Source: an uncultured Methanobrevibacter sp. (GTDB taxonomy: Archaea; Methanobacteriota; Methanobacteria; Methanobacteriales; Methanobacteriaceae). From it: a stretch of DNA of 13,782 nucleotides. Under the pieces are notes generated by a model. That model did no database searches. It was not told the origin of the DNA and was given only the letters and a program-made list of their open reading frames with translations. Positions 1 through 6,501 of this stretch are shown piece after piece. The translations under genes and the position numbers were made by a program. Where the stretch lies: assembly GCF_900314695.1 (NCBI RefSeq), contig NZ_OMWD01000038.1:1-13782 (forward strand), written 5' to 3'. Position 1 is the stretch's first letter. Each line of letters opens with the position of its first letter.

Positions 1-19
1 ACTGGAGGAAATGTGATTT

Positions 20-1141
20 ATGGGCGAATATATTCGAGGTGTGGTTGTTAAACTTCATGTAACTCCCGAACAAGAAGTTCTGTTTAAACAAAACTATGGC
101 TGTACTCGTAAAACCCATAATGAGCTTTTAAATAAATATAAAGATAAGTATGGTGATTCTAATAAAATTCCAACTAAAAATGAATTAAATCAATTCTTAA
201 AAGAATCTAAAAAAGAATTGCCTTACTTGGAGGAAACAGAGTCCACCAGTCTTCAACAGGCACGTGATGATTTACATAAAGCTTTTAAAAACAGTTTTAA
301 AAGCAAAAGGCATAATACTCCAAAATTTCACTCTAAAAAGAAAATACGACCTAGCTTCAGACAAACTATCCGAAAAGAAAAAAGACCAGTAGAAAACAAC
401 ACACTAACTTTAAGAAAACATGGCAAAGTAATCTTCAGCACAAGCATAGAATACCTGGATTTATTAAACAGTCCCAACACCAAATTCAACAACATCACAG
501 TATATTATGATGGATTAAACCACTATGCATCATTCAACATTGAAACAAATCCGCCAGAACAACTGCCGTTAACAGGCAAGCACATTGGATGTGATATCAA
601 TTCCAACAAAAATGGATGGCTAGTCACAAGCGAAAGACAAAAAGAATTCTTTGATGTTAATCATGACAACCAAATGATCAAACACATCAATAAATTAATG
701 TCCAAATGCAGAAAAGGAAGCAGACGATGGAAAAAACTACAAAAAAGACTACAAAAATGGTACAACAAAAGAACAAACCAATTAAATGACTACATTGAAA
801 AACTAACTTACAACCTAGTCAAAGAATACGACACCATAGTCTTTGAAAAAAACTACTCCACTATCAAAATTTTAATCGGAGGAGAACAAAACATGATATT
901 TCCTCTATCACAATTCATAAAAAGACTAAAAGACAAATTCCAACTCTACAAAAGCGAAGCAGACGGCGTACAATTCGTAAAACCACACAACACAAGCCGA
1001 ACATGCCACTACTGCGGACACATAAACAAAGAGTTAAAAGTCAAAACAAGAAACTATGTTTGTCCAAAATGCGGAAAAATACTTGATAGAGACATAAATG
1101 CAGCAATTAATATTCTAAACCGCTGGTTCAACGGGGATTAG
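20..1141 (+). CDS. tnpB: TnpB RNA-guided nuclease of an IS200/IS605 element
   Basis: This 373-residue protein has full TnpB length. TnpB proteins are compact RuvC nucleases guided by an omegaRNA made from the right end of their own element; they are the ancestors of Cas12. Visible motifs are the N-terminal helical region with the GCTRKTHN signature (residues 27-34), RuvC-I with D192 in IGCDIN, RuvC-II with E276 in IVFE, a zinc finger formed by C329/C332 and C348/C351, and RuvC-III with D358 in DRDINAA. All three acidic catalytic residues and the zinc finger are present, so it looks active rather than a nuclease-dead derivative. RuvC-I is slightly unusual, with Asn where Gly normally follows the Asp. 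GGAGG lies 11 bases before the ATG and supports this start. The gene is intact although the neighbouring adhesin gene is broken. Confidence 0.93.
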   Translation: MGEYIRGVVVKLHVTPEQEVLFKQNYGCTRKTHNELLNKYKDKYGDSNKIPTKNELNQFLKESKKELPYLEETESTSLQQARDDLHKAFKNSFKSKRHNTPKFHSKKKIRPSFRQTIRKEKRPVENNTLTLRKHGKVIFSTSIEYLDLLNSPNTKFNNITVYYDGLNHYASFNIETNPPEQLPLTGKHIGCDINSNKNGWLVTSERQKEFFDVNHDNQMIKHINKLMSKCRKGSRRWKKLQKRLQKWYNKRTNQLNDYIEKLTYNLVKEYDTIVFEKNYSTIKILIGGEQNMIFPLSQFIKRLKDKFQLYKSEADGVQFVKPHNTSRTCHYCGHINKELKVKTRNYVCPKCGKILDRDINAAINILNRWFNGD

Positions 1142-1219
1142 CCTGAAAATACTTAAATTAACCATATTAAGTGAAAAAATTCAGGAATCCCCACCCTCTT
1201 TTAGGGTGGGGTGGTTCAA
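1081..1219 (+). ncRNA. probable TnpB omegaRNA (right-end RNA)
   Basis: In this family the guide RNA is processed from the 3' end of the tnpB transcript and runs through the right end of the element. Here a hairpin with arms CCCCACCCT (1189-1197) and AGGGTGGGG (1203-1211), perfect over 9 bp with a 5-base loop, sits in the expected place, followed by TTCAA. Sequence immediately 3' of the element would act as the guide. The 5' limit given is a guess from the size of known omegaRNAs; only the hairpin is directly visible. Confidence 0.5.
1189..1211 (+). repeat. right-end hairpin of the IS element
   Basis: Nine perfect base pairs, CCCCACCCT against AGGGTGGGG, enclose the loop CTTTT. It is far more GC-rich than its surroundings. 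Such subterminal hairpins are recognised by the transposase as single-stranded DNA and also form part of the omegaRNA scaffold. Confidence 0.8.
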
Positions 1220-2491
1220 TCATTCGACAACAATACAAAAACCATCAAGGAATATGATAAATCAGTATTGGTCTTTTTAGAGTTAGATTCAACACTTGGG
1301 TTGGTGAATACTCCTATTGCATTAATAAATGAGGAGATAACATACACACCTTCACAAGAGGGAAACGGAACAGTAACAGCTAGACACTTAAATGCATACT
1401 ACACAATTACTATAGAAAACTCTAAAATACCTACAGTCATTAAACCTGCTGCTGAATCTTATGAAGTATATGTGGATGATACTTGTGGTAATCTTGCTGT
1501 TCTTCAAAATGAAGACGGAAACAATATAACTGAGGAATATACATTAACCTACACTTCCAACAATGAATCTGTTGTTAAGATTGTAAACGATTCATTTGTT
1601 GCTGTCGGTGAAGGTAGTGCTGTCATTACTGTTTCATTCAACGGCACTGACAGATTTGCGGCTGCTGAAAGCAAAACAATTTATGTAACTGTGAAAAGGA
1701 TTCCTACTGAAATTGTATCTTCTGCAGTGACAACAGTTTATAATGTTGACAAAAACCTCGTAATCACTTTAAAGGATGTCAAAGGTAATTCAGTCAGTGG
1801 AGTAAATATAACCGTTGACCTTAACGGTGCCAAAACATACACTACTGACAAGAACGGTCAGGTTAAAGTTCCAACCAAAGGATTGGTTCCTAAAGCATAC
1901 ACTGCAAAAGTAACCTTCGACGGCAACGCTAAGTATGTCAACTCATCCAAAAACGTCAAGGTCACTGTCAAAAAGGCGGCTTCTAAAATTGTCGCCAAGT
2001 CCAAGACCTTCAAGACAATCACCAAAACCAAAAAATATGCAATAACATTAAAGAACAATATTGGTAAACCAATCAGCAAAGCTGTTGTGTACTTGAAAGT
2101 CGCAGGCAAGACCTACAAGGCCACTACCAACTCCAAAGGTAAGGCTACCTTCAAAATCACCAAACTCAACAAGAAAGGAAACTTCAAGGCGACCGTAACC
2201 TTTAAGGGAAACAAATACTACAAGAAAGTGACCAAAAAAGTTACAATTAAGGTCAAACAGGTCTGGAAAACAGTTTCAAAAGGAAGCAAAGAATCTGCAA
2301 AAGTTAAAAAGATCCAACGTGCTTTGAAAAACAACGGATACTATTTAACCTACCAAGGTCACTACCTTAAAGTAGACGGTATCTATTGGGACTGTACTGT
2401 AAGGTCTGTCAAAGAGTTCCAGCATGACAAAGGATTGAAGGTAACAGGTAAGGTTGATGAAAAGACTGCCCTAAAACTCGGATTAATTTAA
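1211..2491 (+). pseudogene. 3' fragment of an adhesin-like surface protein with Ig-like domains and a C-terminal PG_binding_1-like domain
   Basis: The frame is open from a GTG inside the transposon hairpin to a TAA, 426 residues. It has no signal peptide, and a stop in the same frame lies at 1202-1204. From about residue 4 it is a Methanobrevibacter-type adhesin. It carries a region of unclear fold (4-75), an Ig-like domain (about 76-163), two Lys/Thr-rich Ig-like domains (about 168-254 and 258-350), and a peptidoglycan-binding-like domain (about 353-426). That last domain has the repeat pattern VKKIQRALKNNGYY, DGIYWDCTVRSVKEFQ and GLKVTGKVDEKTALKLG. In a methanogen it would anchor to pseudomurein. 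The N-terminal part and export signal should lie upstream of the element. A cytoplasmic product could still be started from the element-derived GTG, but the gene is best read as transposon-interrupted. Confidence 0.75.
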
Positions 2492-2493
2492 GG

Positions 2494-2520
2494 ATAGGGG
2501 ATTTCATTTCCCTATTTTTT
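2494..2520 (+). terminator. terminator after the adhesin fragment
   Basis: Arms ATAGGG (2494-2499) and CCCTAT (2510-2515) pair perfectly, with extra G-T and A-T pairs inside. A run of T residues follows at once and another lies at 2524-2530. The stem begins three bases after the stop codon. Archaeal termination depends mainly on the T-run, which is strong here. Confidence 0.7.
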
Positions 2521-2653
2521 CTATTTTTTTAAATCATTTCACCATTCAATATAATTCAATGTTTGCACCGGCATTATTGGAATAGATTTCAAAACAATAC
2601 TTTTAATTATTTGTATTTCACATTAGCGTCATGCTTTCTAATAATATACTTAC

Positions 2654-2740
2654 TTTATAAATGTACATATAGTGCAAATCTTAAAATTGGAAACATTTAT
2701 AAGGCACTAATTACTAACATTATATTAACAAAATATATAT
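2654..2740 (+). promoter_or_regulatory. promoter region of the TPR-MORN operon
   Basis: Three TATA-like boxes lie before the start at 2809: TTTATAA at 2654-2660, TTTATAA at 2696-2702 preceded by purine-rich GGAAAC that could serve as a BRE, and an ATATATAT run at 2733-2740. The middle one has the best BRE-TATA form and would give a leader of about 80 bases. Sequence alone cannot tell which is used. The rest of the 2521-2808 gap shows no convincing gene. Confidence 0.4.
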
Positions 2741-2784
2741 GCCAATTCGTACCATCACTATATCAGACGTTTTGTATGAATTGT

Positions 2785-2806
2785 CGAAAGTAACTTTTCG
2801 GTGATA
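2785..2806 (+). promoter_or_regulatory. leader hairpin abutting the ribosome binding site
   Basis: CGAAA (2785-2789) and TTTCG (2796-2800) can pair around a six-base loop. The last G of the stem is the first base of the Shine-Dalgarno GGTGAT (2800-2805), which sits three bases before the ATG at 2809. The stem could influence access to the ribosome binding site. It is only 5 bp, so this may be chance. Confidence 0.3.
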
Positions 2807-2808
2807 AC

Positions 2809-3882
2809 ATGACAATAATTAATTTAATTGAAAATGCATTTTCAAAAAACGATTTTGAAAGGGTTATAAGGCTTTGCGATGAAATCTCAGAAAACCAAAA
2901 AGCAATAAGCTATAAGGCAAGAAGCCTTTGTCTTCTTGAAAGGCCTCATGAAGCATTGGACGTTCTGGACAAGACCAATTATCCTGACAATCCATATCAT
3001 CACTACATCAAGGCACAGGCGCTGATGGATATTGAACAATATGGTCAGGCAATCGAATGCTTTGAAGAGATTTTTGACCTTGAAGTGAATGATGAAACCT
3101 CCCTTGCATTCATGAAATTGGATTATAATATATGCCTCAGCTTAAGGCAAGACGAGCTGATAGAAATGGAAAAGTACGTCGATGCATGGAAAGTGAATCT
3201 CAAATCGCAATCTCCATATTCAATCGAAGGATTCACGAGACATGTAAGACAATATTCTTCAAGAGTAAAAAGCAGACAGTACTATGTGAGGATATCTTCT
3301 CACAAGGCAAAAGAAAAGCTGTTTTTATTTCTCGAAAAAAACGGATTTGAAATCAAAGACTTTGAAGGTCTTTTCTTTTTGATTGATGTGGTCGATAAAA
3401 TATGCAAGGGTGATGACGGCAGAGGTGAAATCACAATTTCAGAGTCAAAATTCTATGACAAGGTTAACTTTCATCCCCATAACAAAATTGGGCTAAAAAA
3501 TATATTTCATGAAAACGGAAAGATAGCATATGAAGGATATGTCCTAAACGGTGCACCATACGGTTTCGGGAAAGCCTACTTTGAAGACGGAACATTATAC
3601 CGTGATGGCATATTTGACATTAATGGAATAGTTCAGGGAAAGGAATATTATCCTTCAGGACAGCTTCGCTTTGAAGGCAACTGGTGTCTTACAAGAGGAT
3701 ATGGGCCAAACGCACCCTGCAACGGCAATGCCTATGATGAGGATGGAAATCTGATATACTCTGGACAGCTTGAAATCAAAAGGAATGGCATGGGATGGCC
3801 GATGATTCAAAAGCCAAAAGGCTTCCCACTAGAACAGGAGAATAGACCAAAAATCGAATGTTATAATGGAGTGATAGAATGA
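2809..3882 (+). CDS. TPR-MORN repeat fusion protein
   Basis: This 357-residue soluble protein has no signal peptide. Residues 1-100 form TPR-like helical pairs (for example SYKARSLCLLERPHEALDVL and HYIKAQALMDIEQYGQAIECFEEIF). Residues 105-220 are helical with no family I recognise. Residues 228-335 carry MORN-like repeats of the YwqK type (HENGKIAYEGYVLNG, YFEDGTLYRDGIF, YYPSGQLRFEGNW, YDEDGNLIYSGQL). Both repeat types bind partner proteins; YwqK-type MORN proteins are often annotated as antitoxins. The start is fixed by GGTGAT three bases upstream. The end overlaps the ADP-ribosylglycohydrolase by four bases (ATGA), which implies translational coupling and perhaps a shared role. The fold calls are fairly safe; the function is not known. 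Confidence 0.75.
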   Translation: MTIINLIENAFSKNDFERVIRLCDEISENQKAISYKARSLCLLERPHEALDVLDKTNYPDNPYHHYIKAQALMDIEQYGQAIECFEEIFDLEVNDETSLAFMKLDYNICLSLRQDELIEMEKYVDAWKVNLKSQSPYSIEGFTRHVRQYSSRVKSRQYYVRISSHKAKEKLFLFLEKNGFEIKDFEGLFFLIDVVDKICKGDDGRGEITISESKFYDKVNFHPHNKIGLKNIFHENGKIAYEGYVLNGAPYGFGKAYFEDGTLYRDGIFDINGIVQGKEYYPSGQLRFEGNWCLTRGYGPNAPCNGNAYDEDGNLIYSGQLEIKRNGMGWPMIQKPKGFPLEQENRPKIECYNGVIE

Positions 3883-4772
3883 AAATAAAAGATGGAATAG
3901 TAGGTTTGACAGTAGGAGATGCACTTGGAGTGCCTGTGGAGTTTCGCCCAAGAGAATATCTGATTGAAAATCCGGTAACCGGAATGATGGGTCATGGAAC
4001 ATACGACAAGCCAAAGGGAACCTGGTCTGACGATACATCACTGACACTGGCAACTATGCAGAGCATCGCAGCAAAAAATGCAATTGATTTGGAGGACATA
4101 ATGAGGGAATTTGTGGCATATGCTCGGGAATCCAAATACTGCCAATATGAAGTATTCGACTACGGAAACACCACAATTGAAGCTATTAACAGATTCGAGA
4201 GAGGATATCCGGTTAACGAATGCGGAGGAAGAGATGAATATGACAATGGAAACGGATCTCTAATGAGAATACTGCCATTGGCATTCATTCCGGGCATTAC
4301 ATATGATGAAATCGAAAGCGTATCAGGACTTACACACGCCCATCCAAAATCCAAAATCTCCTGTGTGCTTTATATAGAAATAGCAAAGTCAATGCTTGAA
4401 AACAATCTTGAAATCGAAGAGCATATACAAAGGGCATGCGAAAAAATCCAGAAACATTATGAAGGCGTAGAGTATTTGGAGGAGTTTCGAGATATCTTTG
4501 AAATGGATTTCCATGTAAGTGAAGGCAGAAGCTATGTCATAAAAACCCTTGAAGCTGTTCTTTATTGCCTTTTGGAAACTGAAAACTATAGGGATGCAGT
4601 CCTTAAGGCGGTAAATCTCGGCCGTGATACAGATACAGTAGCGGCCATTACAGGAGGGCTTGCAGGTATATACTATGGCGATATCCCTCAGGAGTGGATT
4701 GATGACATTCCACAAATGGACTATGTCCTTGGAATATGCAGTGACTTTGAGAATTTCTGCCTAAAAAAATGA
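3879..4772 (+). CDS. ADP-ribosylglycohydrolase (DraG/ARH family)
   Basis: At 297 residues this matches the ADP_ribosyl_GH family, binuclear-magnesium enzymes that remove ADP-ribose from proteins or nucleic acids. The key motifs are all present: GLTVGDALGVPVEF at the N-terminus, GTWSDDTSLTLA with S50-D51-D52, NGSLMRILPLA (residues 125-135), THAHPKS (152-158), and NLGRDTDTVAAITGGLAGIYYG with D250, D252 and T253. The metal ligands therefore look intact and an active enzyme is expected. GGAGTGAT lies five bases before the ATG, inside the end of the upstream gene. The protein has no export signal and should act in the cytoplasm. Family members reverse regulatory ADP-ribosylation or serve as immunity proteins against ADP-ribosylating toxins. 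No ADP-ribosyltransferase is visible in the window, so its substrate is unknown. Confidence 0.92.
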   Translation: MKIKDGIVGLTVGDALGVPVEFRPREYLIENPVTGMMGHGTYDKPKGTWSDDTSLTLATMQSIAAKNAIDLEDIMREFVAYARESKYCQYEVFDYGNTTIEAINRFERGYPVNECGGRDEYDNGNGSLMRILPLAFIPGITYDEIESVSGLTHAHPKSKISCVLYIEIAKSMLENNLEIEEHIQRACEKIQKHYEGVEYLEEFRDIFEMDFHVSEGRSYVIKTLEAVLYCLLETENYRDAVLKAVNLGRDTDTVAAITGGLAGIYYGDIPQEWIDDIPQMDYVLGICSDFENFCLKK

Positions 4773-4785
4773 ATGAGGAAATAAC

Positions 4786-5223
4786 ATGGGAGAGCTAACC
4801 CAATACATGTGTCTGAACTGTGATTTTACAATCCAGGACAATGACTTAAGGTATTTCATTGATGAGAAAACCAATTGCATAGTCATACATTCAATGGGAA
4901 TGCGTACATTTGATATGGGGCGTGACAGCAAAATCAACGGGAAAATAATTCCATCATTCTGCCCGCACTGCCTGAAAGAAGTGAATTTCTGTCATAATGA
5001 TGATATGGGAAATGTTGAAAAGATAATAACTTCACTTGAAACTGATGAAAAAGAATTTAAAAAAGATTTGGATGAAAGATATCCCTTTCGAAAAAAGGCT
5101 GTCATGCTTAAAGGTGCCGTTGGGCCGAAAGATGAGCATGGTAAATGTCCAAAGTGCGGCAGGAAAATAGAACTGATAACGCAAGATAACCAAGAATGTC
5201 CAAAGTGCGGGGCATGCTTTTAA
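4786..5223 (+). CDS. multi zinc-ribbon protein
   Basis: This 145-residue protein has four CxxC knuckles: C9/C12, C59/C62, C121/C124 (CPKCGRK) and C138/C141 (CPKCGAC, with a further C144). The last two form a classic C-terminal zinc ribbon. The first two may form a second metal site across an insert with a Cys/His-rich tail (NFCHND). It is probably cytoplasmic and a binding or adaptor protein; nothing marks it as an enzyme. GAGGA six bases before the ATG supports the start, and the gap to the ADP-ribosylglycohydrolase stop is 13 bases, so it is almost certainly the third gene of that operon. A T-run (5225-5230) follows the stop and may end the transcript. Confidence 0.7.
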   Translation: MGELTQYMCLNCDFTIQDNDLRYFIDEKTNCIVIHSMGMRTFDMGRDSKINGKIIPSFCPHCLKEVNFCHNDDMGNVEKIITSLETDEKEFKKDLDERYPFRKKAVMLKGAVGPKDEHGKCPKCGRKIELITQDNQECPKCGACF

Positions 5224-5251
5224 GTTTTTTAGCCGCATTATATGATTGAGG

Positions 5252-5267
5252 ATATAGTTAACTATAT
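5252..5267. promoter_or_regulatory. 16-bp perfect palindrome before the TPR pseudogene
   Basis: ATATAGTT (5252-5259) is followed directly by AACTATAT (5260-5267), a perfect palindrome. It lies just downstream of a TATA-like ATTATAT (about 5238-5244), where a dimeric regulator could block transcription. The next start codon is at 5313. Perfect AT palindromes of this length are uncommon but not impossible by chance in such AT-rich DNA. Confidence 0.4.
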
Positions 5268-5312
5268 TGATGATAATTAAAAAATATGTTACTTAACAAG
5301 GTTGTGTTAAAT

Positions 5313-5711
5313 ATGAATTTCGAAAATCAACTTAAAGAATGCGATGAATTATATGAAAAACAGGATTATGAAGCTTTAATTGAAAAATGTGATGAAATAC
5401 TTGGTCAATTTCCATACAATCCTAATGCAATATGCTATAAGGGAGTTTCCCTCCATAAACTAGGTGAAACTGATGAAGCATTAAATATACTTGAAAAAGG
5501 AGTCGAAACAAATCCTGACGATTGTCCTTTGAGAAATAATCTTGCATTGATATATTGTGAATTGGAAGAATACGAAAAAGTCCCTAAAGCTTTGCAAGGA
5601 AAGCTTTAAAACCAAAGGTCCTGTTTGGATTGCATAATCAAATTCTCAAATCTGTTGAATAATCTCGCGGATTTTGGTGGCAAGCTAATGATTATATGGG
5701 CTGAAGCTTAA
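5313..5711 (+). pseudogene. TPR repeat protein, broken by two compensating frameshifts
   Basis: From the ATG at 5313 (an ATG at 5286 is possible, but GGTTGTG precedes 5313) a TPR protein runs for 98 residues to a stop at 5607-5609, with repeats such as AICYKGVSLHKLGETDEALNILEKG. The last TPR ends abruptly. From 5594 a different frame continues TPR-like (ARKALKPKVLFGLHNQILKS). From about 5637 the original frame continues to a TAA at 5709-5711 (IIKFSNLLNNLADFGGKL, then MIIWAEA). The simplest reading is a gene of about 132 residues with one frameshift near 5594 and a compensating one near 5640. Its end would then lie 12 bases before the next start, as expected for an operon member. Sequencing error is the alternative. 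Confidence 0.6.
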
Positions 5712-5723
5712 TGTGGTGATAAG

Positions 5724-6497
5724 ATGGATGAAGAAAACTTAAAAAATGATGCTGAAATTGATAATTCTCGTTTGGAGGAACTAATTAAACAGGACATAAC
5801 TCCCCAGATGCAAAGGGAAGTATTTGATATATTAAAGAAATCCAGACTCTTCCTGCCGATTGATTTTGGAGAGGATGCATTCAAGGGAATTGAAAACTCA
5901 GAACCCGGCGATGTAATTGAAGGCCCGAAAGGTTTCAGCATTCAATTTTTAACTGATGATAATGGAAACAAGGCAGTTCCGTTATTTACAAGTGAAGAGA
6001 TGATGCAAAAGGCAGGCGTTCACACATCAGTAATGGTGATGTATATGAGCGACCTTGCTGGAATGCTTGCCCAAAGCGACAGGTATTCAATAATTTCAAT
6101 CAACCCATTCACTGAATTTGGTCTGAACATGCCGATTGAAGCGTTTTTGGCACAGTTTGATATCAAACCTGATCCATTGAGGGAACTTCTGGCCAAAAAG
6201 GACATTAAGGATGATGAATTAAAAAAAGAGCTCATGTCCTCCCAGATGATTGTGGGCTGCGTTGATGCAGAAGAAGGCACAAGTTTTGTCATGATATGGG
6301 ATGATAACAAAAAGTCTTATCTTCCATTGTTTACAGACATTGAAGAGTTCAAAAAGATTTTTGAAAAATACTCAGATGATGTATATCCTCAGGCATATTA
6401 TTTCGCCGACTTGGTAAAGGTTGCAAAAGTTGATTTTGTGATAAATCCAGCATCAGAATCACTGATTTTGAGTCCTGAAGTATTTAAAGGACAGTGA
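5724..6497 (+). CDS. SseB-family protein with two SseB-like domains
   Basis: This 257-residue soluble protein has a duplicated SseB-type unit. The first, about residues 34-140, includes FLPIDFGED, AVPLFTSEEMM, MYMSDLAGML and ISINPFTEFGLNM. The second, about 150-257, includes SFVMIWDDNKKSYLPLFTDIEEF, YYFADLVKVA and FVINPASESLIL. The pattern of basic/hydrophobic strand, loading loop LPLFT(S/D) and INP turn is typical of the family, which is named after the enhanced-serine-sensitivity protein SseB; its molecular role is poorly defined. An acidic helical N-terminus of about 30 residues precedes it. GGTGAT four bases before the ATG fixes the start. Four bases separate its stop from the GTG of the next gene, so SseB and the nuclease are probably co-translated. 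Confidence 0.75.
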   Translation: MDEENLKNDAEIDNSRLEELIKQDITPQMQREVFDILKKSRLFLPIDFGEDAFKGIENSEPGDVIEGPKGFSIQFLTDDNGNKAVPLFTSEEMMQKAGVHTSVMVMYMSDLAGMLAQSDRYSIISINPFTEFGLNMPIEAFLAQFDIKPDPLRELLAKKDIKDDELKKELMSSQMIVGCVDAEEGTSFVMIWDDNKKSYLPLFTDIEEFKKIFEKYSDDVYPQAYYFADLVKVAKVDFVINPASESLILSPEVFKGQ

Positions 6498-6501
6498 TAT
6501 T

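Larger units (their letters stand above)
1..1219 (+). mobile_element. IS200/IS605-family (IS1341-like) element, left part outside the window
   Basis: The window opens inside a transposon of the IS200/IS605 superfamily. It contains the accessory gene tnpB and, about 50 bases after it, a perfect 9-bp GC-rich hairpin followed by TTCAA, the usual architecture of a right end. Only 19 bases lie upstream of tnpB, so the left end and any tnpA transposase cannot be seen. The right boundary is inferred at about 1216-1219, because an adhesin reading frame resumes at 1220. These elements insert without target duplication, so no flanking repeat is expected. Family assignment is firm; the exact boundary is approximate. 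Confidence 0.8.

Noticed and set aside
2563..2793. A 76-codon frame starting with TTG between the adhesin fragment and the TPR-MORN gene
   Set aside because: It has no binding site, is full of rare-type residues and covers the TATA boxes of the next gene. Its composition is that of AT-rich intergenic DNA.
4389..4715. A 108-codon minus-strand frame opposite the ADP-ribosylglycohydrolase
   Set aside because: The plus strand encodes a protein with all family motifs across the same bases.
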